Source of the DNA: Clostridia bacterium
GTDB taxonomy: Bacteria > Bacillota > Clostridia > TANB77 > CAG-465
Reading direction: 5' to 3'
Length of the DNA: 32,421 bases
Assembly (NCBI GenBank): GCA_030524345.1
Contig: JAUNGP010000017.1
Coordinates: forward strand, 1 to 32,421
Numbering within the stretch: the first letter of the stretch is position 1; every line of letters begins with the position of its first letter. Below the pieces are notes generated by a model. The model did no database searches. It was not told the DNA's origin and was given only the letters and a program-made list of their open reading frames with translations. Below, one piece after another: positions 1 through 9,040 of this stretch. A program made the translations under genes and the position numbers.

Positions 1-225
1 GAAGTAGAAGAAAATGGAGAAAGAGTAAAGGTAGATCCAAAGGAATATATAATAGGGAAAGATACAGTATTTTATGCAATATTTGAAAAGATACCAGTAG
101 AAAACCCAGTAGATACATCAGACATTCATGTAGGAGTATATGTAGTAGTTTCCCTTGTAGCAATTGTTGGAATTGTTAGTGTAGTATATTTTACTTTAAA
201 GAAGAAATATATGAATAAATGGTAA
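1..225 (+). CDS. C-terminal end of a membrane-anchored surface protein (partial)
   Basis: Frame 1 is open from the first base to a TAA at 223-225 and gives 74 residues. The fragment starts with an acidic, valine-rich stretch containing YAIFEKIP, which resembles the end of a beta-strand-rich surface repeat of the InlB B-repeat/bacterial-repeat type. It then has one hydrophobic segment (about residues 46-66, HVGVYVVVSLVAIVGIVSVV) and a short basic tail, KKKYMNKW. This is the usual layout of a cell-surface protein held by a C-terminal membrane anchor. No LPXTG motif is visible in the part seen. The start and main domains lie outside the window, so the function is unknown. Confidence 0.7.
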   Translation, partial: EVEENGERVKVDPKEYIIGKDTVFYAIFEKIPVENPVDTSDIHVGVYVVVSLVAIVGIVSVVYFTLKKKYMNKW

Positions 226-226
226 T

Positions 227-255
227 TTGATTTTTTATGTGAAATAGTATATAAT
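227..255 (+). promoter_or_regulatory. Sigma-A promoter for the 303 gene
   Basis: TTGATT at 227-232 and TATAAT at 250-255 are separated by 17 nt. The -35 begins two bases after the upstream stop codon. The predicted start of transcription is near 262. Confidence 0.65.
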
Positions 256-302
256 AGATATGTTAATCAATTCGATATCAAAATAATTGGAGGTATGATT
301 GG

Positions 303-1181
303 ATGGAAGGATTAAAAAAAAGAAGTGAATATTTTACTAGTCTTAGGGAGAAAGGTAATCGGCCATATGAAGGCGTAATCGAGAAATTAAAAGAATTGAC
401 CGATACTTTACAAAACATGGAAGAGGAACAAAAGAGAGTCAAAGGAGAGGTCAAGCACTTAAAAGAATTAGTCATTAGCTGTGACCTTAGTAAAACTTCC
501 TTGTATAAAGCTCAGTTGGCTGAAAAAGAATGTGAATATAGTGCATTAGAGGAGCAAATAAAGGTTAAAAAAGAACAGGTAAAATGTGAAAGAGAAAATG
601 TAGAAAAATGTGCAACATTTCATGTTTTTGCCTTAGGGGAGATCATTGCTGCATATCTTACAAAACTTTCTGGGAAGAAATATGTGCTTATCGAGGCAAT
701 TCAATTTGTCTTAGATGATTATACGAGTGAAAATATTCGTTATAAATATCGATATTCTTGTATTAGAAAAAAGCGGAAGGTAATTGTTATACTTGCTGAT
801 CAAAGACAAAGTGAGCCTTATATTAGATATGTAGATGACGAAATGATCCGGAAAGAAGAAAAAGATGGTTATCTTTCTATGAGAGATAAAGAAATAATAA
901 GAAAATACACTTTTGATAAGTTTGAAGACATGAAAAAATCGGGTGCGATTTGTGATTTCTATCCTTACTACTTAGATGATATGTATACTCAGGAATATTG
1001 TGTAATCAATTCATTAGGTAGCAAAGATTATATGATTAAAATTAATGAAAGAATCAATGTTTACTCAGATGAAATAAAAGCATTATTAGTCTACATTATT
1101 TTGGCAAGATATGAAAGAGGGATGATTGTGGCAGGCAAGGAAGATCTGTTAGAATTATTTGAAGAATTCATGGCACAGTAA
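303..1181 (+). CDS. Coiled-coil protein of unknown function
   Basis: A 292-residue protein I do not recognise. Residues about 22-100 are rich in Glu, Lys and Leu with heptad-like spacing and are probably a coiled coil. Residues 100-292 look globular, with a hydrophobic patch (FHVFALGEIIAAYL) but no signal peptide or clear membrane segment, so a cytoplasmic location is likely. The start at 303 is preceded by GGAGG at 289-293, a 9-nt spacing. An earlier ATG at 295 is out of frame and stops after six codons. The gene has its own promoter and is closed by a terminator at 1194, so it appears to be monocistronic. Conservation next to priA would be the first clue to its role. Confidence 0.75.
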   Translation: MEGLKKRSEYFTSLREKGNRPYEGVIEKLKELTDTLQNMEEEQKRVKGEVKHLKELVISCDLSKTSLYKAQLAEKECEYSALEEQIKVKKEQVKCERENVEKCATFHVFALGEIIAAYLTKLSGKKYVLIEAIQFVLDDYTSENIRYKYRYSCIRKKRKVIVILADQRQSEPYIRYVDDEMIRKEEKDGYLSMRDKEIIRKYTFDKFEDMKKSGAICDFYPYYLDDMYTQEYCVINSLGSKDYMIKINERINVYSDEIKALLVYIILARYERGMIVAGKEDLLELFEEFMAQ

Positions 1182-1193
1182 GTATTTTATGAA

Positions 1194-1226
1194 AAAAGAT
1201 GGATAAGTTTTTATCCATCTTTTGTT
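1194..1226 (+). terminator. Intrinsic terminator after the 303 gene
   Basis: AAAAGATGGATAA (1194-1206) pairs with TTATCCATCTTTT (1211-1223) around a GTTT loop. The stem's T run serves as the U-tract. Confidence 0.85.
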
Positions 1227-1258
1227 TGAATACTATGTGAACACATGTTTCAAAAATA

Positions 1259-1287
1259 TTGACATGATGATGGATATTATATATAAT
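1259..1287 (+). promoter_or_regulatory. Consensus sigma-A promoter for priA
   Basis: TTGACA at 1259-1264, a 17-nt spacer, and TATAAT at 1282-1287. Both boxes are perfect. The predicted leader is about 17 nt long. Confidence 0.85.
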
Positions 1288-1310
1288 ATTAAGGAATTGA
1301 GGTAGAAAAT

Positions 1311-3572
1311 ATGATAATTGCAAAAGTGTTAATAAACACATCTGTCAAAAGCCTAAATAAGGTTTATGATTATATAGTTTCTGAAGAACTATTAAATGAT
1401 ATACAAATTGGAAAAAGGGTCTCTGTTAGTTTTGGTAGAGGAAAAAATGTAGAAGAAGGAATTGTTGTAAAACTATTGGAAGAAACACAAGAAGAGGTAG
1501 AGAAAAAGGGATATAAATTAAAAGAAATATTAGAGGTATTAGATGAAGTATCCTATGTAGATGAAGAACGATTAAAACTTGCAAAATATATATCATACCT
1601 TTATTTCTGTAATGTGTATGATGCACTAAAGCTTATGTTTCCGCCAGGTACTGCTTCAAAAAATAGCAGTAAAAGTGTTCATACAAAACAGGATACACAA
1701 GTAGTTCTCATTAAATCGCCAGATGAGATTATGCAAGATATTGAAAACAATGTTATTAAGAGTGCTAAACATATACAGCTTTTGACTTTTCTGATATATA
1801 ATGATTATGTTTTAACATCTGATATCATAGATGGACTGGGAATTTCTAGAGCAGTAATCAATACTGTAGTTAAAAATGGATATATTCAGTTAAAAAAGGT
1901 AGAAAAAGAAGTGGATCTCCTAAAAGATTATCATGTTGAAAGAACATATGCCAAAACTCCGACTCCTGAGCAAAAAGAAGTGATTAATAAAATAGGGAGT
2001 TATATATATGATGAAAAATATAGACAATGTTTGATATTTGGAGTTACTGGGAGTGGAAAAACTGAAGTCTATTTACAATTGATTGAAAAAGTGCTAAATC
2101 AAGGAAAGAAAGCAATTGTACTGGTTCCAGAGATATCTTTAACTTATCAAACTGTTACTAGGTTTTTATCTAGATTTGGGAATAATGTTGCAATACTTCA
2201 TAGTAAAATGACAATTGCTAAAAGAAAAGAAGAATATAAAAGAATAAAGCAAGGAAAAGTGGATATTGTAATAGGAGCAAGGTCTGCCATTTTTGCACCA
2301 ATCGATGATTTAGGTCTAGTAATTATAGATGAAGAGCATGATTCAAGTTATTATTCTCAGACTACACCCAAATATTCTACAAAAGATATAGCAGCATATA
2401 TTTGTAAGACAAAAGATGCTGTATTGGTGCTTGGATCTGCCACTCCTGAAATTATTACATATAATAAAGCGAAAAATGGTGTCATAGACTTATTTGAAAT
2501 GAAAACAAGACCTGGTGTTGCTATTCTTCCCAAAATTGAACTTATCGATATGAGACAGGAACGCGTTATGGGAAACACTTCAGTACTTAGTAGTGCATTA
2601 AAAGAGGAAATTAAAAAAAATATTGAAAATCATGAACAAACGATGATATTTTTAAATAGAAGGGGATATACTTCTTATCTTAGTTGTAAAGATTGCGGGT
2701 ATGTGTTTAAATGTCCAAATTGTGATGTCTCGATGACATATCATAAAACTAATAACTTATTACTTTGCCATTATTGTTCTCATGTTGAGAAAAATATAAG
2801 TACATGTCCGCAGTGTGAAAGTGACCATATATCTAGTGGAGTGATAGGAACACAAAAACTTGAAGAAGAATTACAAGAGATATATTCTAATATTTCCATT
2901 CTTAGAATGGACGCTGATACTACGGTTGCTAGAGATTCTCACCAAAAAATATTAGATAAGTTTAAAAGCGAAAATATCAATGTATTAGTTGGAACACAAA
3001 TGATAAGTAAGGGACATGATATAGCTAATGTAACACTTGTCGGAATTTTAGGAGTAGATGCATTGCTTTCTTTAAATGATTATACTGCTTCTGAAAAAGC
3101 TTTTTCTAATATATATCAAGTAGCTGGAAGAGCTGGAAGAGCCGAGCTTCCAGGAAGAGTTTTAATTCAGACAAACGATACTGCTAATTATATCTTAAAT
3201 TCCATTGAAGAAAATGATTATGAGAAGTTTTTTGATAGTGAGATAGAGTACAGAAAAACATTTGGCTATCCACCATTTTTAGACATTGTTTTATTTGAGT
3301 TGATTGGTGGAGACTTTAAGACTGTAAGAGAAGAAGCAGAAAAATTATATTATATATTAATTCAAGAAAGTTCTAACGAGTATAGGGTATTTTCTCCTAA
3401 ATCGCCATATATTCAAAAGCTAAATAATCGATATAGGGTAAACATTATTATGAAAACAAAGCTTAATACACAGATATATAATAAAATATATGAGAAGATA
3501 GGAATTTTTAATAGTAGGAAAAAGAAAAATGTATCACTTTGTGTGTCTAAAAATCCAACTTTTATCAATTAA
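1311..3572 (+). CDS. priA: Primosomal protein N' / replication restart helicase PriA
   Basis: A 753-residue superfamily 2 DNA helicase that reloads the replisome at stalled forks. The N-terminal 200 residues correspond to the DNA-binding region. Walker A is GVTGSGKT (residues 244-251), the Walker B/DEAH-type box is DEEH (340-343), and GSATP (375-379) is motif III. Eight cysteines in four CxxC pairs (C459/C462, C468/C471, C486/C489, C499/C502) form the two zinc sites typical of PriA. Motifs V and VI follow (GTQMISKGHD; QVAGRAGR). The length is normal for the family. The start at 1311 has a GAGG-type site upstream and lies just behind a consensus promoter. No def or fmt genes follow, although these often accompany priA in Firmicutes. 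The next gene is a metallo-hydrolase with its own likely promoter. Confidence 0.97.
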   Translation: MIIAKVLINTSVKSLNKVYDYIVSEELLNDIQIGKRVSVSFGRGKNVEEGIVVKLLEETQEEVEKKGYKLKEILEVLDEVSYVDEERLKLAKYISYLYFCNVYDALKLMFPPGTASKNSSKSVHTKQDTQVVLIKSPDEIMQDIENNVIKSAKHIQLLTFLIYNDYVLTSDIIDGLGISRAVINTVVKNGYIQLKKVEKEVDLLKDYHVERTYAKTPTPEQKEVINKIGSYIYDEKYRQCLIFGVTGSGKTEVYLQLIEKVLNQGKKAIVLVPEISLTYQTVTRFLSRFGNNVAILHSKMTIAKRKEEYKRIKQGKVDIVIGARSAIFAPIDDLGLVIIDEEHDSSYYSQTTPKYSTKDIAAYICKTKDAVLVLGSATPEIITYNKAKNGVIDLFEMKTRPGVAILPKIELIDMRQERVMGNTSVLSSALKEEIKKNIENHEQTMIFLNRRGYTSYLSCKDCGYVFKCPNCDVSMTYHKTNNLLLCHYCSHVEKNISTCPQCESDHISSGVIGTQKLEEELQEIYSNISILRMDADTTVARDSHQKILDKFKSENINVLVGTQMISKGHDIANVTLVGILGVDALLSLNDYTASEKAFSNIYQVAGRAGRAELPGRVLIQTNDTANYILNSIEENDYEKFFDSEIEYRKTFGYPPFLDIVLFELIGGDFKTVREEAEKLYYILIQESSNEYRVFSPKSPYIQKLNNRYRVNIIMKTKLNTQIYNKIYEKIGIFNSRKKKNVSLCVSKNPTFIN

Positions 3573-3595
3573 ATTGAAAATATAGCTTTTCAATA

Positions 3596-3624
3596 TTGCT
3601 AAATTTAATGTTATCATTTAAAAT
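3596..3624 (+). promoter_or_regulatory. Probable promoter for the beta-CASP hydrolase, behind a small hairpin
   Basis: TTGCTA (3596-3601) is followed after 17 nt by TAAAAT (3619-3624). Just upstream, ATTGAAAA (3573-3580) can pair with TTTTCAAT (3587-3594). That hairpin is AT-only in most positions and has no good U-tract, so it is at best a weak terminator for priA. Confidence 0.45.
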
Positions 3625-3651
3625 ATATAGTAAAAAAGGGGAGATTAATAG

Positions 3652-5265
3652 ATGAAAATAACGTTTTATGGCGCAGCAAGAACTGTGACAGGCTCATGCC
3701 ATATGGTAGAGACAAATAACAAAAAATTTTTAGTAGATTGTGGCCTTTTTCAAGGGAAGTTGACTGATCAAATGTTAAATTATGAAGATTTCCCATTTCA
3801 TTTAAATGAAATAGATTTTGTAATTCTAACACATGCGCATATTGATCATAGTGGTAGAATACCAAAATTATATAAACTTGGATTTAATGGAACGATATAT
3901 GCAACTACTGCAACAAAAGATTTATGTTCTATTATGCTTGCAGATAGTGGTCATATACAAGAAAAAGAAATAGAATGGGTAAATCGTAAGAGAAAAAGAG
4001 CTGGTAAGAAACCAACGGAACCTATATACACAGCACAAGATGGAATCGATTCTATGAAACTTTTTAAAGGTGTTGATTATAATGAAGAAGTTATGATAGA
4101 TGATAATATCAAATTTAGGCTAATTGATGCTGGACATATGCTTGGATCAAGTATAGTTGAATTATTTATAACAGAAGATGGAAAAGAGGAAAAAGTAGTG
4201 TTTAGTGGAGATCTTGGAAATCTTAATATGCCAATTATTAATGATCCGACATTTATAGATGAAGCAGATCACCTGATTATAGAGTCTACCTATGGAGATA
4301 GATTACATAGTAAAATTGAAGAGCAAACTGGAAAATTAATAGAAATCATTATTGATACAATCAATAGGGGTGGAAATGTCATAATTCCTTCCTTTGCAGT
4401 AGGAAGAACACAGGAAATATTGTATGAGATCAATAAATACTATGAGGAAAAATCTAGTTTAAAAGATGTGATCTCAAAAATACCGATATATGTAGATAGT
4501 CCTCTTGCAGTTAATGCAACTAAAATATTTGAAGAAAATCCAGAATATTATGATGAAGATGCACTAAGATATTTATTAAAAGGTGATAATCCATTAGAAT
4601 TTGAAAATTTACACTTTGTTGAAAGCTCTGAAGAATCAAAAGCTTTAAATGAAGATATGACACCCAAGGTTATTATATCCGCTAGTGGAATGTGTGAAGT
4701 TGGTAGAATAAAACATCATTTAAAACATAATTTGTATAGACCAGAATGTACTGTATTATTTGTAGGATATCAAGCAGATGGTACATTAGGTCAAAAAATA
4801 CTAAGTGGAGAAAGATTAGTAAAGATTTTTGATGAGGAGATAGCAGTCAATGCTGAAATAAGAAGTTTAGATGCTTTCTCAGGACATGCAGATCAGGAAC
4901 TGTTGTTAAAGTGGATTGACCGATTTTCTAAAAAACCTAAAAATATATTTATCGTTCATGGGGAATATGAGGCACAACAAGTTTTCAAAGAGGAGATAAC
5001 AAAAAAGTTTAATATCCCATGTTGTATTCCAAATTATGAAGAAACTTATGATATAAACGGTGAACTTCTAAATGCAAATCTATCTAGTTACAAGTCTACT
5101 AGATTTGATATACTTGAGATGTTGGCTTTCTTAAAGCAGGATGTAGATACTATGACAAACTCTGTAAAATCAGAAATAAAAAATAATATTGAAATGTCTG
5201 ATTTAGTATCAATATTAGAAAAGCTTGAGGAAGTTAAAAAGGCAATTGCAAATGTTAGAGAATAA
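3652..5265 (+). CDS. Beta-CASP metallo-beta-lactamase fold nuclease
   Basis: A 537-residue member of the YSH1/CPSF73-like family of zinc-dependent RNA-processing hydrolases. The metallo-beta-lactamase signature HxHxDH is HAHIDH (residues 61-66). Later ligands are H162 (AGHMLGS) and D187 (SGDLG). The beta-CASP part begins around 230 (IPSFAVGRTQE), with SASGMCEVGR near 343, SGHAD near 409 and a final VHGE near 435. The C-terminal 60 residues after the RNA-specificity domain are helical and charged. It lacks the C-terminal domain layout of RNase J and matches the shorter type common in anaerobes. RNA is the likely substrate, but this cannot be shown from sequence. AAGGGGAG upstream of ATG 3652 supports the start, and a terminator at 5272 closes the unit. 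Confidence 0.9.
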   Translation: MKITFYGAARTVTGSCHMVETNNKKFLVDCGLFQGKLTDQMLNYEDFPFHLNEIDFVILTHAHIDHSGRIPKLYKLGFNGTIYATTATKDLCSIMLADSGHIQEKEIEWVNRKRKRAGKKPTEPIYTAQDGIDSMKLFKGVDYNEEVMIDDNIKFRLIDAGHMLGSSIVELFITEDGKEEKVVFSGDLGNLNMPIINDPTFIDEADHLIIESTYGDRLHSKIEEQTGKLIEIIIDTINRGGNVIIPSFAVGRTQEILYEINKYYEEKSSLKDVISKIPIYVDSPLAVNATKIFEENPEYYDEDALRYLLKGDNPLEFENLHFVESSEESKALNEDMTPKVIISASGMCEVGRIKHHLKHNLYRPECTVLFVGYQADGTLGQKILSGERLVKIFDEEIAVNAEIRSLDAFSGHADQELLLKWIDRFSKKPKNIFIVHGEYEAQQVFKEEITKKFNIPCCIPNYEETYDINGELLNANLSSYKSTRFDILEMLAFLKQDVDTMTNSVKSEIKNNIEMSDLVSILEKLEEVKKAIANVRE

Positions 5266-5271
5266 GATTTT

Positions 5272-5308
5272 AGTACAAAGGTATGATATACCTTTGTACT
5301 TTTCCTTG
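5272..5308 (+). terminator. Intrinsic terminator after the beta-CASP gene
   Basis: AGTACAAAGGTAT (5272-5284) and ATACCTTTGTACT (5288-5300) form a 13-bp stem with a 3-nt loop. TTTTCCTT follows, which is a modest U-tract. Confidence 0.8.
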
Positions 5309-5369
5309 TCTGGGAATATCATAGTCTGAGCATAAAAGCATATATTTATTATATGTAGAGGTAGTTGAT

Positions 5370-6050
5370 ATGTATATAAAAGGATTTAGTATTGGATTTG
5401 ATAAAAGTAAAAAATTATGGCTTGTTATTTTAGGAGCAGTTACGATTGCAGTACTACTTATTATGTTGTCTTTTGTATTAATATGTCAAAGTGGTATGAA
5501 TAAAGGCGATATAATAGAATCATTAGATTTAAGTAAAATTCATTCCTATAAGACAAAATATAGTTTAAATGTAAAAAGTAATAAAAATCAAAATCATTAT
5601 ATCATTGAAGAAGAATATAAAAAGGAAAATGAAAGCGAGTATTTTCAATTTAAAGTATTTGACGTAGATGATGTAATTACATACACTATGGAAAATAATA
5701 CATTAAATATTGTTTCTAGTAACCAGAAATTAATTTATACGCTAAGTGATTATATGATAAAGAAAGAAAATATGATTAGTATTTCTACTTTTTTAGATTT
5801 ATATCGTAAAGGAATCGAAGGAGAAAATGATTTATTTTGTGTTACTGTAAATGAGTATGATAATAAAGTGTCATACAAAATAGAGATCAAAGAGGAATTA
5901 CCAGATGAATATGATTTTCTTCATGGCATATCAGGACTTGAATTAATTGTAGATCAAGAGAAGAAAATGTTAGAGGAATATATAGTATATGATACTAATA
6001 AGAATTCATATATCGACATAATATATGAAAAATTTTTAATTAATATTTAA
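5370..6050 (+). CDS. Membrane-anchored extracytoplasmic protein, LolA-like in outline
   Basis: A 226-residue protein with a basic start (KSKK) and one strong N-terminal membrane segment at about residues 16-39, then an outside domain rich in beta strands and charged residues. VLICQS in the segment does not fit a lipobox because the residue before Cys is Ile, so it is more likely a signal anchor than a lipoprotein. The repeated pattern of short strands (YSLNV, YIIEEEY, YFQFKVFD, TLNIVS) recalls LolA/LppX-type folds, but no motif proves this. An AGAGG site precedes ATG 5370. It stands alone, between a terminator and the separately promoted mazF-like gene. Confidence 0.65.
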   Translation: MYIKGFSIGFDKSKKLWLVILGAVTIAVLLIMLSFVLICQSGMNKGDIIESLDLSKIHSYKTKYSLNVKSNKNQNHYIIEEEYKKENESEYFQFKVFDVDDVITYTMENNTLNIVSSNQKLIYTLSDYMIKKENMISISTFLDLYRKGIEGENDLFCVTVNEYDNKVSYKIEIKEELPDEYDFLHGISGLELIVDQEKKMLEEYIVYDTNKNSYIDIIYEKFLINI

Positions 6051-6066
6051 TTTGATTTAAAAATAT

Positions 6067-6094
6067 TTGATTTTTTATATAAATAGTGTATAAT
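6067..6094 (+). promoter_or_regulatory. Promoter for the mazF-like gene
   Basis: TTGATT (6067-6072), 16 nt, TATAAT (6089-6094). Transcription should start near 6100-6102. This leaves only about 18 nt before the preferred TTG start and argues against the GTG at 6107. Confidence 0.7.
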
Positions 6095-6118
6095 ATAGGA
6101 GAGTAGGTGTATTTTGTT

Positions 6119-6493
6119 TTGAAGATTAGAAGAGGGGACATATTCTTTGCAGATCTGACGCCTGTTAAGGGCAGTGAACAGGATGGGGTAAGACCTGTAC
6201 TAATAATTCAAAATGACATAGGTAATAAATACAGTCCAACTGTTATTGGTATTCCAATAACAACTAGTATTAAGAGGATAACTTTACCTACGCATGTACC
6301 AATCTATTCTAATATTACGGGAATTCCTAAGGATTCTATGATATTGGTTGAACAAATCAGAACTTTAGATAAATCTAGACTAAAATCTAAAATTGGTGTA
6401 TTAGATAAAATTACAATGAATAAGGTTAAAGAGGCTATAAAGAAAAACTTTAACATTAGATATAGCTTTGATGATTTATTTGAGGATTGGTAA
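6119..6493 (+). CDS. mazF: MazF/PemK/NdoA-family endoribonuclease toxin
   Basis: A protein of about 124 residues in the CcdB/PemK fold family, sequence-specific mRNA interferases. The family core is visible: RRGDIFFADL, then VKGSEQDGVRPVLIIQND, then YSPTVIGIPIT and a late DSMILVEQIRTLDKSRL. The conserved Arg of GVRPV and Thr of the PITT segment, thought to be catalytic in MazF, are both present. The open frame extends to a GTG at 6107, but the TTG at 6119 gives the family-typical MKIRRGD start and is correctly spaced from AGGAGAGTAGGTG. No MazE-like antitoxin gene lies on either side: the upstream gap is 56 bp and the next gene is a penicillin-binding protein 40 bp downstream. It may be co-transcribed with that PBP gene. 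Confidence 0.92.
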   Translation: MKIRRGDIFFADLTPVKGSEQDGVRPVLIIQNDIGNKYSPTVIGIPITTSIKRITLPTHVPIYSNITGIPKDSMILVEQIRTLDKSRLKSKIGVLDKITMNKVKEAIKKNFNIRYSFDDLFEDW

Positions 6494-6533
6494 AAGATAA
6501 CATATATGATAAATATGTAATCAGGAGGAAAAA

Positions 6534-8969
6534 ATGGAGAAGAATAATAGAAATAGGAAACAAATGACTACTACACGACCAAAAAATATGAAGACTAAAA
6601 AATACAAAAATGCAAGTCCTACTGAGGAAGGTTCTTTGAAGAAGAAAAAGAAAAATAAAAGAATTGGCTGGAAAGTATTTAGAGTGTTTTTATTTACTTG
6701 CTTGGCACTTGCAATCATTGCAGCAGGAGTTATTTTAGGTGTTGTTACAGGAATTATAGATGACACAGATAGCGTTGATTTAGAGGAATTAGAATTATTA
6801 AAACTTACTACATTTTTGTATGATAAAGATGGAAATGAGATGGGATCATTATATGATAGTGAAAACAGAATATCTGTTAAATATAAGGACTTGCCTCAGG
6901 ACGTTATTGATGCAGTAGTAGCAATAGAAGATGAAAGATTCTTTACCCATCATGGTGTGGATGTTAAAAGAACTGCAGGAGCAGTTGTTACTTATATTTT
7001 AAATGGTGGTAATTCTAGTTTTGGCGGAAGTACAATCACCCAACAGCTTGTAAAAAACATAACAAAAGATGATGACGCCAAATGGCAAAGAAAAATAAGA
7101 GAGTGGTATAGAGCATATTCACTTGAAAAAATACTGTCAAAGGAATCCATATTGGAATCATATCTTAATACAATCTATTTTGGTAATAGTGCATATGGAG
7201 TAGAAATAGCGGCACAAAGATATTTTGGAAAATCTATAGGAGAAGTTGATTTAGCGGAGGCGGCATGTCTTGCAGCAGCAATTCAGTCTCCAGAAGCGAC
7301 AAATCCTTTCAGAAGTGAAGAAGCAAAACAAAAATTATTAGACAGGCAAAAAATAGTTTTAAATAAAATGTTATCACTTGGGAAAATAACACAAGAGGAA
7401 TATGATAAGGCAGTAGTAAAAGAGATAACCTTTACAACAAAAGAAGTTAGTGTAGGAGAAGTTCAATCTTATTTTGTAGATGCAGTTATAGAGGATATCA
7501 TAGCTGATTTAATGGAACAAAAAAATGTTGAACGTGGTGTTGCAATTAAAATGATTTATACAAATGGGTATAAAATTTATACTACATTTGATCCAAGCAT
7601 ACAACAAATAGTAGATGATGTATATAATGATCCAAATATCTTCTATACTGATTGGGTAGGAGATTTTATGCAGTCTGCAATGGTAGTAATGGATCATTCA
7701 AATGGTAACGTACTTGCAATAGCTGGTGGAGCAGATGAAAAAACTGGCGCGTTAACATTTAATAGAGCTACGCAGTTAAAAAGACAGCCCGGTTCTTGTA
7801 TGAAACCAATTGGCGCATATGGTCCAGCATTTGAACTTGGAGTGCTTTCTCCGGGATCTGGTCTTGATGATTCACCACTTCCTTATGGCTCATATAATCC
7901 AGGTAACTATTACGGCCATTTCAAGGGGTATGTAACAGCAAGAGAGGCTTTAGCTTACTCTATGAATTTACCAGCGCTTAAAGCTAATATGAAAGTAGAT
8001 ACAAAATATGCATTTAATTTTGCAGAAAATTGTGGCCTAAATCTTGTATCAGCAGAAGAAAGTCCAAGTGAAAATGATGAAAATCCAGCATCTTTAGCAC
8101 TAGGTGGATTAACAAATGGTGTTTCTGTATTGGAAATGGCAACTGCATATTCTACATTTGCCAATGGAGGCCTATATATTGAGCCAAGATTCTATACGAA
8201 AGTTTTAGATAGACATGGCGAAGAAGTTTTAGTGAATAATTCTGAGCCAAAAAGGGTGATGAAAGATACAACAGCATATATGATTACAAGTTGTCTAAAA
8301 TCCGTATTTGAACCAGGTGGTACAGCATATGAGGGAAATATTAGTGTAAGTAACATGAGTGTTGCTGCAAAAACTGGTAATACGAATGGAAACATAGATA
8401 GATGGTTCTGTGGATATAGTCCATATTATACTATTGCTTGTTGGAATGGATATGATGTAGTTGGAGGAAAACCTGGAACAAAGGATATCAGTGCAAACGC
8501 TCGTAGAGGATATCCATATACTGCGATGACTTTATGGCAAAGAGTTATGACAAGAATTAGTGCAGGACAAGAATGGAAGGACTTTGAAAAGCCATCAGGA
8601 ATTGTAGAAGGTGCTGTTTGTAAAGACTCTGGACTTGTTGCTACAGATGCTTGTAGAGCAGATCCAAGAGGAGATAGAACAAGAACAGATATATTTGCTA
8701 GTGGAACAATCCCTACAAAGACTTGTACTGTACATAAGATGGTTAAAGTATGTAATGAAACTGGAAAAATCGCAACGGAGTATTGTCCATCTGCTTCTGA
8801 AAAATCATTTATTACAAGAGAGAGTGTACCTTATATATTACCAAATGATTGGGGATATATGGCACCAACAGAGACTTGCGATGTACATACTTCAAGAGTT
8901 GTTAAAAATCCAGATGATGAAGTAGAAATATATACTGAAGGACTGAATAAAAAGAATACAAAGAAATAG
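6534..8969 (+). CDS. Class A penicillin-binding protein (transglycosylase/transpeptidase)
   Basis: An 811-residue bifunctional peptidoglycan synthase of the PBP1A type. A basic cytoplasmic tail (1-48) is followed by one membrane helix (49-74). The glycosyltransferase domain carries EDERFFTHHG (132-141, catalytic Glu132), GGSTITQQ (164-171) and YLNTIYFG (210-217). The transpeptidase domain has Ser421 in SCMK, SMN at 476-478 and KTG at 613-615. A Cys-rich tail follows: C696/C707 and C740/C751 flank near-identical modules of the form VCxxSG/TGxxATxxC, with TCxVH at 730-734 and 781-785. AGGAGG precedes ATG 6534. The gene follows mazF by 40 bp without an evident terminator and ends at a strong terminator. 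Confidence 0.95.
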   Translation: MEKNNRNRKQMTTTRPKNMKTKKYKNASPTEEGSLKKKKKNKRIGWKVFRVFLFTCLALAIIAAGVILGVVTGIIDDTDSVDLEELELLKLTTFLYDKDGNEMGSLYDSENRISVKYKDLPQDVIDAVVAIEDERFFTHHGVDVKRTAGAVVTYILNGGNSSFGGSTITQQLVKNITKDDDAKWQRKIREWYRAYSLEKILSKESILESYLNTIYFGNSAYGVEIAAQRYFGKSIGEVDLAEAACLAAAIQSPEATNPFRSEEAKQKLLDRQKIVLNKMLSLGKITQEEYDKAVVKEITFTTKEVSVGEVQSYFVDAVIEDIIADLMEQKNVERGVAIKMIYTNGYKIYTTFDPSIQQIVDDVYNDPNIFYTDWVGDFMQSAMVVMDHSNGNVLAIAGGADEKTGALTFNRATQLKRQPGSCMKPIGAYGPAFELGVLSPGSGLDDSPLPYGSYNPGNYYGHFKGYVTAREALAYSMNLPALKANMKVDTKYAFNFAENCGLNLVSAEESPSENDENPASLALGGLTNGVSVLEMATAYSTFANGGLYIEPRFYTKVLDRHGEEVLVNNSEPKRVMKDTTAYMITSCLKSVFEPGGTAYEGNISVSNMSVAAKTGNTNGNIDRWFCGYSPYYTIACWNGYDVVGGKPGTKDISANARRGYPYTAMTLWQRVMTRISAGQEWKDFEKPSGIVEGAVCKDSGLVATDACRADPRGDRTRTDIFASGTIPTKTCTVHKMVKVCNETGKIATEYCPSASEKSFITRESVPYILPNDWGYMAPTETCDVHTSRVVKNPDDEVEIYTEGLNKKNTKK

Positions 8970-8983
8970 AAAATATGTAAAGT

Positions 8984-9018
8984 AAAAGAGGTTTAGTTTT
9001 TCTAAATCTCTTTTATTT
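8984..9018 (+). terminator. Intrinsic terminator after the PBP gene
   Basis: AAAAGAGGTTTAG (8984-8996) pairs with CTAAATCTCTTTT (9002-9014) around TTTTT, with one G-U pair. A further T-rich stretch follows. Confidence 0.85.
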
Positions 9019-9040
9019 GTAATAAAATAGTCATAATATA

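Noticed and set aside
6107-6118. GTG start for mazF
   Set aside because: It lies only 3 nt from the Shine-Dalgarno sequence and about 6 nt from the predicted transcript start; TTG 6119 fits the family N-terminus better.
8611-8925. A 104-codon forward ORF inside the PBP gene
   Set aside because: It is out of frame within a well-supported coding region and has no ribosome site; it is a shadow of the PBP reading frame.
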